DNA of 64,000 bases from contig NZ_JAIELN010000014.1 of assembly GCF_019753045.1 (NCBI RefSeq), positions 124,001 to 188,000 of the forward strand, written 5' to 3'. The DNA is from Hyphomicrobium sp. Its GTDB lineage: Bacteria > Pseudomonadota > Alphaproteobacteria > Rhizobiales > Hyphomicrobiaceae. A model generated the notes under the pieces. It was not told where the DNA came from, did not search any database, and worked only from the letters and a program-made list of their open reading frames with translations. Shown one piece after another: positions 1 through 8,881 of this stretch. Each line of letters starts with the position of its first letter. The stretch's first letter is position 1. Position numbers and translations under genes: made by a program.

Positions 1-1819
1 ACTCTGGCCGTTCCGCATTGAACAATTGGGCATCGATATATTCGGCGAGCGCCTTCTCGAACGAGGCGCGATCATCGGTCGACAAATTCTGTTCCGCTTC
101 TCCGGCAATGGCTCGAGCGGCATCCATACGAACCAGGCGGGTCTCATCCCTCAGCAAAGGCGCGAGTAGCGACCGGCGCGTCTCTGGGGGCGCCCCGGCA
201 ATCACCGACACGGCCGCCGCTCGAATTTGGGGATCATCGATTTTCAAGGAGCTCGCCGCGAAGTCCAACACCTGAGGCGAGGGAAATCGTCGAAGCCTCG
301 CAATCGCGCTTGCGCGCGCGATGGGCGCCTCCGAGCTGGCTTTGGCAATTCCGATCAAGCCGAGTTGAGCGCCAGGAGCTCCCCAGTCGCCGCGATCGAA
401 CGCTTCAGCGAAATCTTGGAAGCCCGGTTTCGGCGAACGATACCATGCCTTGACGGCATCCATGGCCCATTTGGCGTTTTTGTCGGTATGACATTGATTG
501 CACGCGTTGGGCGTTCCGAGCTGCACCGTTCGATCGGGTCGAGGAATGCGGATTGAATGATCGGGGCGCCTGTCGATACCCATGTATGTGGTGGCCGGCA
601 TATGGCATGAGGCACATTCAGCGCCCTTTGAATTCGGCGCGTGGTGATGATGCGCACTAACGTCAAATCGTTCGGGCGCATGGCACTGCCCGCAAAGCGC
701 ATTTCCGGTTTGGCGTAGCTTCCCCGTGTGGGGATTGTGACAGTCGGAGCAGGTGACGCCTGCGGAATGCATGCGACTCTCGAGAAACGATCCGTAATTG
801 TAGACCTCGTCGCGCTGTTGGCCGTCGACATGATAGAGCCCGTCTTCCAGCAGCGACGGCCGGAAGGCGTCGAACAAGCGGCCAACGCTTCCAGGATCAT
901 CCGAGAACTGTTGGCGCCGCGAATGGCAGCCCGCGCAAACATGAATCTCATTGGCCGATGTACGAGGCACCGAGCGTTTAGCCTGCCCGGTGGCATCCAT
1001 TGGCCACGTCACGCCTTTGCGCTCGTCGAAGTTTTGCGCAAATCCCTTGCCGCGCTGATCGGACTGCTCCCATCCGTTTGACTTCGTCGCCCAAGCCACA
1101 TGGTCCGAGCCGGGCCCGTGGCAGGCTTCGCAACCCACGCTGATCTCGGACCAGGTTGTGTGAAAATCACCGCTCGCCTGATCGTAGTTTTTCTTGAGAT
1201 TGGTCGAGTGGCACCACGCACACTGGTAGTTCCAATTCTGATCGATGCCGGTCCAATGGAGCGGATCGCCGGCCTTCAACTTGCGGTCTGGATAGAGCTG
1301 AAACCAGCGCTGGCCTCCGGCTTCCTTCGAGCGCGCATCCCACGCAATGCCGAGCGCTTGAATGCGCCCTCCTGGAAGCTTGATGAGGTACTGCTGTAGC
1401 GGCCAGACGCCAAATGTGTAGCTGATCTCGAAATCGCCGAGCGCCCCGTCAGGCCCGTCGGTCCGTACCCAAAACTTGCCGTCAGTTTTGTAAAATTTGC
1501 TCGTGACGTTTTCATTGCTGAACGTAGTGCCGTCGAAGCGTCCAAGAACGGTATGCTCCGTCGCCTCCTGCATAGCCACTGCGTGTTGCGAGCTGAGCCA
1601 GTCTTTGTGCTCTGCTGCATGACATTGCGCGCATCGGTCCGATCCGACGAAATCGGGATGCGCAACCGGATCGGCCGGTTTCGCCAGCGCTTCTTCCGCA
1701 TGTGAACCCGGCGATTCAAGGCTGAAACTCACCGCCGCAAATAATGCCATGCAGGTCAGGATCGGCCATGAAATTCTTGCAGCGCATCGCCACTGAATAG
1801 AACACGCCGAGTGGTTCAT
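1..1819 (-). CDS. Multihaem cytochrome c (3' end outside the window)
   Basis: Read leftwards from an ATG at 1819; the frame stays open for 606 codons to the window edge, so the C-terminus is missing. Residues 1-42 look like a signal peptide or membrane anchor. Eight CXXCH haem sites are visible, in order CAQCH (about residue 63), CAWCH, CEACH, CAGCH, CSDCH, CGQCH, CASCH and CNQCH (about 439). The part after the last haem site is Ala/Arg-rich with helical repeats of HEAT type. Known family: periplasmic multihaem cytochromes related to cytochrome c554/NrfA-like electron carriers, often with helical-repeat tails. The partner and physiological role cannot be told. It is divergent from the sulfatase gene, with about 190 bp between. 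High confidence for the haem protein, low for its pathway. Confidence 0.85.
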   Translation of the reverse strand, partial: MNHSACSIQWRCAARISWPILTCMALFAAVSFSLESPGSHAEEALAKPADPVAHPDFVGSDRCAQCHAAEHKDWLSSQHAVAMQEATEHTVLGRFDGTTFSNENVTSKFYKTDGKFWVRTDGPDGALGDFEISYTFGVWPLQQYLIKLPGGRIQALGIAWDARSKEAGGQRWFQLYPDRKLKAGDPLHWTGIDQNWNYQCAWCHSTNLKKNYDQASGDFHTTWSEISVGCEACHGPGSDHVAWATKSNGWEQSDQRGKGFAQNFDERKGVTWPMDATGQAKRSVPRTSANEIHVCAGCHSRRQQFSDDPGSVGRLFDAFRPSLLEDGLYHVDGQQRDEVYNYGSFLESRMHSAGVTCSDCHNPHTGKLRQTGNALCGQCHAPERFDVSAHHHHAPNSKGAECASCHMPATTYMGIDRRPDHSIRIPRPDRTVQLGTPNACNQCHTDKNAKWAMDAVKAWYRSPKPGFQDFAEAFDRGDWGAPGAQLGLIGIAKASSEAPIARASAIARLRRFPSPQVLDFAASSLKIDDPQIRAAAVSVIAGAPPETRRSLLAPLLRDETRLVRMDAARAIAGEAEQNLSTDDRASFEKALAEYIDAQLFNAERPE

Positions 1820-2013
1820 ATCGCATCCGAGCATAAGACTACGGCCACGCCTGGCTGCACCATTGCCGCCGACAGATATGATAATCAGCACACTGTATAG
1901 AACCTATTTACGAACTAAATCGGCGTCGATTGCGCGCGTGCGTGAACTTGGGCAGCTTCGACTCTCGGTGTGCGGGCAGGTGCGTTGCATCCTCGGTTGA
2001 AGGAGCGCCAGAC

Positions 2014-3741
2014 ATGCATATCTCTCAAAAAATCGGGATCGGTTTCGTCACGCTACTGTGTGCGCTGCCAGTGGTAGGCTCGCAGGCCCCGGCACAGCAG
2101 ATCTCGGTGCCAGTGAGCAAGCCCAACATCATGTTCATCATGGGCGATGACATCGGCTGGATGCAGCCGAGCATCTACCATCGCGGCGTGATGGTTGGCG
2201 AAACGCCGAACATCGACCGCATCGGCAAGGAAGGTGCGATGTTCACCGACTATGTGGCCATGCAGAGCTGCACCTCCGGTCGCAACGCCTTCTTCACCGG
2301 CATGTATCCGCTGCGAACAGGCATGATCCCTCCACAACTGCCCGGCAGCCCATCCTTTCTGCAGCCCGGCACGCCGGCGTTGGCCAAGTTCCTGATCGAC
2401 CTTGGCTACACGACAGGCGAATTCGGCAAAAACCATCTGGGCGATCACACAGCAGCGCTTCCAACAGCACATGGCTTTCAGGAGTATTGGGGCTATCTCT
2501 ATCACCTCGATGCCATGCAGCAGGTGAGCTTCCCGGACATCAACAAGAATCCAGAAACCCAGACCGTCGCGCCGCCTTGCCGCAACACGCCGATCCCCGG
2601 CATCGCGGAGGTCCCGGGCGCAGTGGACCCCAAGACCACGACCTGTCTGACGCCGCCGCGGAATGTGCTGTCGTGCAAATCTGCCGACGGCACGGAGCGC
2701 AACCAGATGTGTGCCGATGAGGGGCCGCTGACGCTCGAGCGTTCCAAGACGGTGGACGAGGAAATCTCGGACAAGGTGGTCGACTTCCTCGACCGCAACG
2801 ACCCGAAGAAGACCAACAAGCCCTTCTTCGTCTGGTACAACCCGGCCCGCATGCATGTCGTGACCGTGCTGTCGCCGAAATATGAAGCCATGGTGGGCGA
2901 GCGCGGCGGCAGGGACTGGGGCGTGAACGAAGCCGGCATGAAGCAGCTCGATGACAACATCGGCGTTGTCCTCAAGAAGCTTCAGGACATGGGCCAGCTC
3001 GACAACACCATCGTGGTCTTCACCACCGACAACGGTGCTGAAGCCATCAGCTTCCCGGATGGCGGCGTTACTCCCTTCAAGGGCCAGAAAGGTGAGGCTT
3101 GGGAGGGCGGCTATCGCGCGCCGATGGTGATCCGCTGGCCGGGCGTGATCAAGCCGGGCACGGTCAACAACCAATTGTTCGCGGCCCTCGACTGGGTGCC
3201 GACGTTGGTCGACATTGCAGGCGGGCCCAAAGGGGATGGGCTGAAGCAGCAGATCGAGGCGGGGCAGTATCCCGGAATCGTCAAGACGACACTCGACGGC
3301 TTCGACCAGACCAACATGCTCGAAGGCAAATCCGCAAAATCGGCACGTGACTTCTTCTTCTACTATTCAGGGGCGACGCCGTCGGCGGTGCGCTACAAGA
3401 ATTGGAAGATGTACTACACCATGTCTCAGCCCGGCCCGGCCGGCTGGATCATGCCGTTGATCCCGTTTCACTTCACCTTGGTCCAGAACATCAAACGCGA
3501 TCCGTTCGAACAGGCGGTTGGCGTCGACCAGAAAACGGCGATGAGCCTCGGCGGCGCATTGGGCGCTCCGGCAACCGCATTCCAGTACGATTGGAACATG
3601 CTGCCGATCGGCCAACAGCTGTGGCTGCACCACCTTGAGTCCTACGACAAGTTCCCGCCGCTGCAGGCACCCGAGTCCTACAACCTCAGTGGAATTCTGG
3701 ATCAGGTTAAGAAAGCTCACGCGAGCCATCCGAGCGACTAG
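2014..3741 (+). CDS. Arylsulfatase, exported
   Basis: A 575-residue sulfatase (alkaline phosphatase superfamily) that hydrolyses sulfate esters, probably in the periplasm. The ATG at 2014 is chosen because it follows an AAGGAG-type ribosome site and opens a signal peptide (hydrophobic residues about 8-24, then AQQ). An upstream in-frame start at 1930 would bury the signal. Metal ligands appear in NIMFIMGDDIGW near the N-terminus and in TTDNGAE. The formylglycine site is C-T-S-G-R in SCTSGRNAFFTG, a variant of the classical C-x-P/A-x-R; CTAGR-type sites are familiar in bacterial arylsulfatases, so activity is likely but needs formylglycine modification. No sulfatase-modifying enzyme is seen nearby. 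Confidence 0.88.
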   Translation: MHISQKIGIGFVTLLCALPVVGSQAPAQQISVPVSKPNIMFIMGDDIGWMQPSIYHRGVMVGETPNIDRIGKEGAMFTDYVAMQSCTSGRNAFFTGMYPLRTGMIPPQLPGSPSFLQPGTPALAKFLIDLGYTTGEFGKNHLGDHTAALPTAHGFQEYWGYLYHLDAMQQVSFPDINKNPETQTVAPPCRNTPIPGIAEVPGAVDPKTTTCLTPPRNVLSCKSADGTERNQMCADEGPLTLERSKTVDEEISDKVVDFLDRNDPKKTNKPFFVWYNPARMHVVTVLSPKYEAMVGERGGRDWGVNEAGMKQLDDNIGVVLKKLQDMGQLDNTIVVFTTDNGAEAISFPDGGVTPFKGQKGEAWEGGYRAPMVIRWPGVIKPGTVNNQLFAALDWVPTLVDIAGGPKGDGLKQQIEAGQYPGIVKTTLDGFDQTNMLEGKSAKSARDFFFYYSGATPSAVRYKNWKMYYTMSQPGPAGWIMPLIPFHFTLVQNIKRDPFEQAVGVDQKTAMSLGGALGAPATAFQYDWNMLPIGQQLWLHHLESYDKFPPLQAPESYNLSGILDQVKKAHASHPSD

Positions 3742-3783
3742 CTGATTGACACGAGCGCGATGTGACGAAGAGGGCGCTCCGGC

Positions 3784-4716
3784 TTAGCGGACAGGGCGTC
3801 CTTGCGTCTTGCGCAATGAGGCGCCCGGCAATAGCCGCAGCTTCTCGGCTGCAAACGTCACGAATGACCGCACACGAGCGTTGCTTGAAGACGTCGGGCT
3901 ATAAACGAGCTGCACCGGGATTTCGGTGTCCTCGAAGCGATCCAGGATGGGCAGCAAACGCCCCTCGCGCAACGCGTCCTCTGCCTGATAGGAGAGAACG
4001 CGCGTGATGCCGATGCCCGCAGTCGCCGCAGCAACGGCCGCGTCGGCTGTATTTACCGACAACCGGGAGCGTACGCGTATAGCCTTGCGTCCATTGCGGC
4101 GGCTTCTGAAAATCCAGCGCGTTCCACCAGGAAGATTGGCAAACGTTACGCAATCGTGCTGGGTGAGGGCTGCAGGTGCCGATGGCGTGCCGCAACGCTC
4201 CAAGTAGGCCGGCGACGCGCAGGTCACGAGGCGCAACGAGCCCACGCGCGTCGCAAGAAGCGCGGAGTCAGGCAACTCGCCAATGCGAAGCGCAGTATCG
4301 ATTCCCTCCTCGAGAAGGTCGACCACGCGATCAACCAGCAAAAGACGTGCATTGATGCGCGGATACTCAGCCAAGAACTGCGCGAGCAGCGGCACCACAT
4401 ACATCCGTCCGAAGAGTACGGGCGCCGTCAAGGCCAGGTCGCCCGATAGCTCGTCTGCTTGGCCGGCAATGCGTCGCTCCGCCATTGCGATCGTATCGAG
4501 GACACTGCGGCATGTATCCAGGTATTCGCTGCCGGCTGGCGTCAGCACCATCTGCCGCGTCGACCGACGAAGCAAAGTGCAGCCGAGGTGTGCTTCGAGC
4601 TGAGAGATCATTCGGCTGAGGTTTGTGAGCGGTTCGCCGAGCGCTCGCGCCGCAGCCGACAGACTACCGGCCTCCGTCACCGCTACGAACGCAGCCATGG
4701 CACGTAGTCGATCCAC
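3784..4716 (-). CDS. LysR-family transcriptional regulator
   Basis: 310 residues with the usual LysR layout: an N-terminal winged helix-turn-helix (about 1-60, including TEAGSLSAAARALGEPLTNLSRMISQLE with the helix split over residues 16-40) and a C-terminal effector domain of the periplasmic-binding fold. It is divergent from the glutathione S-transferase gene 110 bp away. LysR proteins usually control the divergent neighbour, so the GST and the following PNPOx-like gene are likely targets. The effector is unknown. Confidence 0.88.
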   Translation of the reverse strand: MDRLRAMAAFVAVTEAGSLSAAARALGEPLTNLSRMISQLEAHLGCTLLRRSTRQMVLTPAGSEYLDTCRSVLDTIAMAERRIAGQADELSGDLALTAPVLFGRMYVVPLLAQFLAEYPRINARLLLVDRVVDLLEEGIDTALRIGELPDSALLATRVGSLRLVTCASPAYLERCGTPSAPAALTQHDCVTFANLPGGTRWIFRSRRNGRKAIRVRSRLSVNTADAAVAAATAGIGITRVLSYQAEDALREGRLLPILDRFEDTEIPVQLVYSPTSSSNARVRSFVTFAAEKLRLLPGASLRKTQGRPVR

Positions 4717-4826
4717 GTCAATTCTTCCGAAAAATGGAAATATCCTTACTGAACTTACCCACTAGCAGAAATAGCCAGGATGCGGGAGTCTATGTGGAGT
4801 GACTTCCGGCGGGAGGATTTTGGGCC

Positions 4827-5426
4827 ATGACGACGAAACTCTACGACCTCGAGCTTTCGGGGAACTGCTACAAAGTTCGCCTTCTCGCCAGCCTGCTCGG
4901 TGTTCCGTTGCAGATTGTGCCAGTCGATTTCCTTGCCGGCGAACACAAGAAGCCGCCATTGGTCTTGCTCAATCCATTCGGCGAAATCCCCATCTTCCAG
5001 GATGGAGACGTGGTCCTGCGCGACAGCCAAGCCATTCTCGTCTACATCGCACGCAAGTGGGGCGGAGAAAGCTGGCTGCCGATCGATCCGGCCGGACTGG
5101 CGCGTGTTTGTCAGTGGCTGATGACCGCCGCGAATGAAATCGCGCGCGGGCCGAATGACGCGCGCCTGCATGATAAGTTCGGCTACGATCTCGACGTCGA
5201 TCTCGCTCGCAAGAAGGCGCGTCGAGTTCTCGCTCTTTTGGAAGCGCACTTGTCGAACCAGCAGTGGTTGGCCATGGGCCGTCCGACCGTCGCCGATATC
5301 GCATGCATGCCTTACGTCGCCTTGGGCCACGAGGGAGGTGTGCCGCTCGACGACTTCCCCGCGATCCGCGCCTGGGTCGACCGCATAAAGGCACTTCCGG
5401 GTTTCATAGGAATGCCTGCCATCTGA
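4827..5426 (+). CDS. Glutathione S-transferase family protein
   Basis: 199 residues. The N-terminal thioredoxin-like half shows LYDLELSGNCYKVRLL, where the Ser/Cys region near residue 10-13 is the usual glutathione-activating site, then NPFGEIPIFQDGD and DSQAILVYIA for glutathione binding. The C-terminal half is all-helical and ends with FPAIRAWVDRIKALPGF, as in the family. Probable cytosolic conjugation or dehalogenation of a small electrophile. It is followed 17 bp later by a flavin-binding-fold gene, and both are probably controlled by the divergent LysR gene. Confidence 0.88.
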   Translation: MTTKLYDLELSGNCYKVRLLASLLGVPLQIVPVDFLAGEHKKPPLVLLNPFGEIPIFQDGDVVLRDSQAILVYIARKWGGESWLPIDPAGLARVCQWLMTAANEIARGPNDARLHDKFGYDLDVDLARKKARRVLALLEAHLSNQQWLAMGRPTVADIACMPYVALGHEGGVPLDDFPAIRAWVDRIKALPGFIGMPAI

Positions 5427-5443
5427 TTTCTGCACGCATTTGA

Positions 5444-6070
5444 ATGGGTGTGAGGATGATCAGCCACGCGTCCGATGTTGCGTTTACTTCCGCCGTGAAA
5501 GCCGAGCAGGTGAAGCGAGGCTCGCGCGAACAATACGAGGCGGTGGAGAGAGGCCGGGGTTGGCCGAGTACAGTCACGCCTGATCTGGCTGCGTTCCTAA
5601 CGACCGCGCGCTCATTTTACCTTGGGACGGCAAGCGCGGCCGGCCAGCCCTACATCCAGCACCGCGGTGGACCGCCAGGTTTTTTGAAAGTCATCGATGA
5701 CCGCACGCTGGGGTTCGCCGACTTCTCCGGCAACCGCCAATATATTACCGCAGGGAACCTCGCGGAGAATCCGCGCGCCTTCATCTTTCTCATGGACTAC
5801 GCACGCCGTCGGCGAGTTAAAATCTGGGGCAGCGCGCGGATCGTCGAGGATGATGATGCCCTGTTGGCGCAGCTGCGTCCGGCTGAGGGGAATGCGACTG
5901 CTGAATGGGTCATTTTGTTCACGATCGAGGCGTGGGACCGCAATTGCCCGCAGCACATCCCGCAACTCATTCCGATAGAGGAGGCAGCGGCGGTGGTGCA
6001 GCAGCTCCGGCAGCGCATCGAAGAGCTCGAGAGCGAACTCGCGCGTGCAAATGGTAAGCGGGGCGAATAG
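5444..6070 (+). CDS. Pyridoxamine 5'-phosphate oxidase-like (split-barrel) protein
   Basis: 208 residues with the PNPOx-like flavin split barrel: FYLGTASAAGQPYIQHRGGPPGF is divided here as FYLGTASAAGQ and PYIQHRGGPPGF, followed by RTLGFADFSGNRQYITAGNL and a VKIWGSARIV strand. The C-terminus (about 175-208) is a charged helix likely to form a coiled coil. Such proteins bind FMN or F420 and reduce diverse substrates; the true reaction is unknown. The start could also be the ATG at 5459. It probably shares a transcript with the GST gene. Confidence 0.78.
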   Translation: MGVRMISHASDVAFTSAVKAEQVKRGSREQYEAVERGRGWPSTVTPDLAAFLTTARSFYLGTASAAGQPYIQHRGGPPGFLKVIDDRTLGFADFSGNRQYITAGNLAENPRAFIFLMDYARRRRVKIWGSARIVEDDDALLAQLRPAEGNATAEWVILFTIEAWDRNCPQHIPQLIPIEEAAAVVQQLRQRIEELESELARANGKRGE

Positions 6071-6140
6071 ATCTTCGATGATCTCTGCAGCGAGTCGGTT
6101 GAGAAAGATTGTCGGTAGCCGTCAATGAAATTGGCAATAA

Positions 6141-6159
6141 GCGTCAATTAAGTTGACGC
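6141..6159. repeat. Perfect 7-5-7 inverted repeat
   Basis: GCGTCAA-ttaag-TTGACGC is a perfect dyad in the gap after the PNPOx-like gene. The word CGTCAAT occurs twice more close by (about 6119 and 6164). This looks like a regulator-binding site for whatever follows. It has no T-run and is not a terminator. Confidence 0.4.
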
Positions 6160-6344
6160 CAGTCGTCAATGTCGCCGAACCGATAGTGGCCTGAAATAAA
6201 TAGGCCCGCGTCAAATGAAGCACGAGCCAGCTTTCTGCGATTGCTCTTTTGCGATCGACTTGACTTCGCCACCATCAGAAACCAATTTTCCGCCAATGAA
6301 CGGTTCGACACAGGGCATCGATCGACTTACACGCGGCGTGCGTC

Positions 6345-6749
6345 ATGCCCGTGCGCGTGTCGGCATGCGGTCCCGCGCGGTCCCGCGCGGGTCAGTTCGT
6401 GAAAGTGCTTTTGGCCGCGTTGATCTTGGTTGCGGGCGTTCCGATTTCGGCTTTGTACGCGAGACCTCACTTCGACGGCCAGAAATCCCACGTCGGAGAG
6501 AGCGCTGCAAAATCCGTTGATGTCGCGGCGCAAAGCAGCTCCGACGCCGACACCTCACCAATTGGTGGGTTGGAGGATCACCCTTGTAGTTGCCCGTGTC
6601 TCCTCCATGCATTGCCGACGCGGTCTTGTTATGAGTCCGCTTACTTTGCCGGTACGCGCGTCAGCTATGCGGCTTACTTCGATACGCTCGGGGCGTCCTG
6701 CGAGCCGGATCCCCTTCACAAACCACTTCGGTTTGGCATCAGCGCGTAA
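6345..6749 (+). CDS. Small exported Cys-rich protein beside metal-efflux remnants
   Basis: 134 residues, or 116 from a GTG at 6399 (VKVLLAALIL), which would give a shorter and more typical signal peptide. The secreted part has an HPCSCPCLLHA cluster able to bind a soft metal and a proline-containing tail. Similar small exported proteins sit in front of czc/cus efflux operons. Here it is followed directly by broken pieces of such an operon, so it may be a leftover. No enzyme motif is seen. Confidence 0.5.
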   Translation: MPVRVSACGPARSRAGQFVKVLLAALILVAGVPISALYARPHFDGQKSHVGESAAKSVDVAAQSSSDADTSPIGGLEDHPCSCPCLLHALPTRSCYESAYFAGTRVSYAAYFDTLGASCEPDPLHKPLRFGISA

Positions 6750-6838
6750 GCGCTTACATATCCTCCGTCATCTGAAAAAATTGAAGCTTGGGCGTTCGCT
6801 CTGAAATCAGCGCGGCGTTCGGCATGGATTGTCTCGTT

Positions 6839-7084
6839 ATGAAGCGACTTGGTCTCGTCGCCGGCGGCATTCTCGTCGGCACGTTCGTCGTCGGTGTGTT
6901 CTTCTTTCCTAAGGGCGCTTTTCAGCTCGGTTTGAAGAATGTCGTCGGATCGGAATCACAAGCTCAACCCGCACATGCGGCGAAAGAGGATGACCACGGG
7001 CATGATCACTCGTCGGCGCATGAGAGCAGTGGTGAGCCAGAGGGCGCCCATGAGAGCGGGCACGGGAGCGGCCACGAGAAATAG
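6839..7084 (+). pseudogene. Truncated CzcB-like adaptor (N-terminus only)
   Basis: About 81 codons from an ATG at 6839: a membrane anchor (GLVAGGILVGTFVVGVFFF) followed by a His-rich stretch (DDHGHDHSSAHES, then HESGHGSGHEK). This is how membrane-fusion proteins of CzcB type begin. The reading frame stops at 7084 and the rest of the roughly 400-residue adaptor is absent; the next 190 bp resemble a different protein of the same pump. A functional small His-rich peptide is possible but less likely. Confidence 0.55.
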
Positions 7085-7086
7085 TC

Positions 7087-7275
7087 GTCCGCTTGCCTGA
7101 CGGCATGCGAGAGGATCTGGAGAAGCTGAAGCATTTGCCGGTGTCGCTGCCACCCGACAGCTCCGGCAAGACAGCCTCCGTCCTTCTCGAACAGGTCGCG
7201 AGCTTCGCCTTCACCGAAGGTCCCAATCAGATCAGTCGCGAGAACGGGAAAAGGCGCGTCGTCGATGATGAGTAA
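7087..7275 (+). pseudogene. Internal fragment of a CzcA/CusA-type RND pump
   Basis: The translated stretch begins VRLPDGMREDLEKLKHLPV and ends with EGPNQISRENGKRRVV. The last block is a highly characteristic segment in the middle of heavy-metal RND pumps of about 1,050 residues. Only about 60 codons remain, then a stop. With the adaptor fragment just upstream, this indicates a large internal deletion of a czcBA pair. Not functional as a pump. Confidence 0.7.
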
Positions 7276-7615
7276 AGCACAAATTTCAGCGGCTCGATTT
7301 AACGCCCGACGATCCGCATTCGAACCTGAGGAGCGCACATTGCTCGAGGCAAACATCGATGAAAGGTGGAACTCGCGCCTCGATGACGCGAGGAAGCTGG
7401 TGGCGGCGCAAATTGTGGAGTCGGTCAAGACCAAGTGGGGAACGGCCGTTGCGCTAGAGGCAGCAACGGGAATTTGCCAGACGGAGATTTCTCGCATCCG
7501 TCACGGAAAATTCGATCGGTTCTCGCTTGAGCGATTGGTTCGTCTGCTTTGGATCGTCGATCCCGATGTGGACGTGGAACTGGAGCTGAAGGTCGTCCCC
7601 AAAGCGGACGGTTGA
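7265..7615 (+). CDS. XRE-like helix-turn-helix protein
   Basis: 116 residues, start at 7265 or 7268. The C-terminal half contains TGICQTEISRIRHGKFDRFS followed by LERLVRLLWIVDPDVDVEL, the pattern of the HigA-like XRE subclass. No toxin gene of HigB type lies next to it. It starts inside the end of the RND-pump fragment, so its original promoter has probably been lost or replaced. Target unknown. Confidence 0.65.
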   Translation: MMSKAQISAARFNARRSAFEPEERTLLEANIDERWNSRLDDARKLVAAQIVESVKTKWGTAVALEAATGICQTEISRIRHGKFDRFSLERLVRLLWIVDPDVDVELELKVVPKADG

Positions 7616-7935
7616 CACTGTGGACTGGCGCGTCAGCCTCTGCGCTCCCATTCCCGTCCCCCTTTACAGTCCACCGGCTTCGCCGCCTCCGGTTCGCGAC
7701 GTACGCTCTCTGTTCTTCCTCGTAGCCATCATCATCGTGCGTCTCAGAAAGCTTGCGACAATGTTGGATGCGCGCGAGATTGAGACCAACATCGGCACGA
7801 TGTTGCTGCTCGGGGAGGCCAGAGCGGACCACGAGATGATCGACGGAATGCGCTCACGTCCGCGCCGCAAGATCGTTCTGCGGCTCGACACATGATTGCG
7901 CGCGATAGCTCCAGACGGTTCACACAAGGTGATAC
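7616..7935. other. Gap without a well-supported gene
   Basis: A 320-bp stretch between the XRE gene and the exported hydrolase. The only candidate is a weak 44-codon frame from the ATG at 7761 to 7895 with no recognisable domain and no clear ribosome site. It presumably contains the promoter of the hydrolase gene. Confidence 0.4.
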
Positions 7936-8841
7936 ATGCGCCCATTCTTTCTCACCCTCTTCCTTGGCCTGCTCGCAACCTCGGCCGCCGCTGAGAGCCT
8001 ATCCTATCCGTCGAATTTCACGACCCAGGAGATTACGACCAATGGGGTCACAATCCATGTCCGAACCGGTGGTGCCGGTCCCGCAGTGCTGCTTGTGCAC
8101 GGTTACGGCGAGACCGGGGACATGTGGGTGCCGATGGCAACCGATCTCGCGCACGATCACACGGTCATCGTTCCCGACCTGCGCGGTCTCGGACTATCAT
8201 CGAAGCCGGCCGGGGGCTTCGACAAGAAGACGCAAGCCGGGGACCTCGCAGGCGTCCTCGATCAGCTTCACATCGAGCGAGCCGAGGTCGTTGCGCACGA
8301 CATCGGCAACATGGTCTCCTACGCGTTCGCTGCCCAGTATCCAGCCCGCGTGACGAAGCTGGTCGTCATCGACGCGCCGCTGCCCGGTGTCGGTCCTTGG
8401 GAGGAAGTTCTCAAGAATCCCTTGCTTTGGCACTTTCGCTTTGGCGGACCAGACATGGAGCGGCTGGTTGCGGGACGGGAGCGAATCTATCTCGATCGCT
8501 TCTGGAACGAGTTCTCCGCGACGCCCGCACGCTTTACCGAGGCGGCGCGTGAGCATTACGCAAAGCTCTACGCGTTGCCTGGGGCCATGCATTCTGGCTT
8601 CGCCCAGTTTGCGGCCTTCGACCAGGACGCCATCGACAACAAAGCGTTCCTGGCAAAAGGCAAGCTCGATATGCCGGTTCTGGCTGTCGGAGGCGAGAAG
8701 TCGTTCGGGCCGATGATGGCGACCGTCATGCGATTTGCGGCCCTCGACGTTCGCGAGGCCGTAGTGCCGAACTCCGGTCATTGGATCATGGAGGAAAATC
8801 CCGACGCAACCATTCGCATCGTCCGCGAATTCCTACAATGA
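7936..8841 (+). CDS. Exported alpha/beta hydrolase (epoxide hydrolase/dehalogenase-like)
   Basis: 301 residues with a signal peptide (1-19, cleavage near AAAES). Alpha/beta-hydrolase landmarks: oxyanion HGYGE at 55-59, nucleophile elbow AHDIGN with Asp122, and SGHWIMEE with the base His282. An Asp nucleophile with an HDxG elbow points to the epoxide hydrolase/haloalkane dehalogenase branch rather than an esterase. It lies convergent to another member of the same superfamily. Substrate unknown. Confidence 0.82.
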   Translation: MRPFFLTLFLGLLATSAAAESLSYPSNFTTQEITTNGVTIHVRTGGAGPAVLLVHGYGETGDMWVPMATDLAHDHTVIVPDLRGLGLSSKPAGGFDKKTQAGDLAGVLDQLHIERAEVVAHDIGNMVSYAFAAQYPARVTKLVVIDAPLPGVGPWEEVLKNPLLWHFRFGGPDMERLVAGRERIYLDRFWNEFSATPARFTEAAREHYAKLYALPGAMHSGFAQFAAFDQDAIDNKAFLAKGKLDMPVLAVGGEKSFGPMMATVMRFAALDVREAVVPNSGHWIMEENPDATIRIVREFLQ

Positions 8842-8881
8842 CAGCCGTCGCCTAACGCCCGGGTGCTCCGTTGCGACGATG

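Noticed and set aside
2266-2310. Sulfatase active site CTSGR as a sign of a dead enzyme
   Set aside because: The third residue differs from the usual Pro/Ala, but CTAGR/CTSGR-like sites with the same context (AFFTG) are found in active-looking bacterial arylsulfatases, and all metal ligands remain.
2053-3174. A 373-codon frame antisense to the arylsulfatase
   Set aside because: It lies wholly inside a well-supported gene; its residue make-up (many His/Arg/Ala) is that of a reversed GC-rich frame and it has no domain.
6141-6159. Intrinsic terminator after the PNPOx-like gene
   Set aside because: The stem is AT-rich at its centre and lacks a T-run; it fits a protein-binding dyad better.
7265-7615. 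HigBA-type toxin-antitoxin pair
   Set aside because: Only the antitoxin-like XRE gene is present; the preceding frame is a pump fragment, not a toxin.
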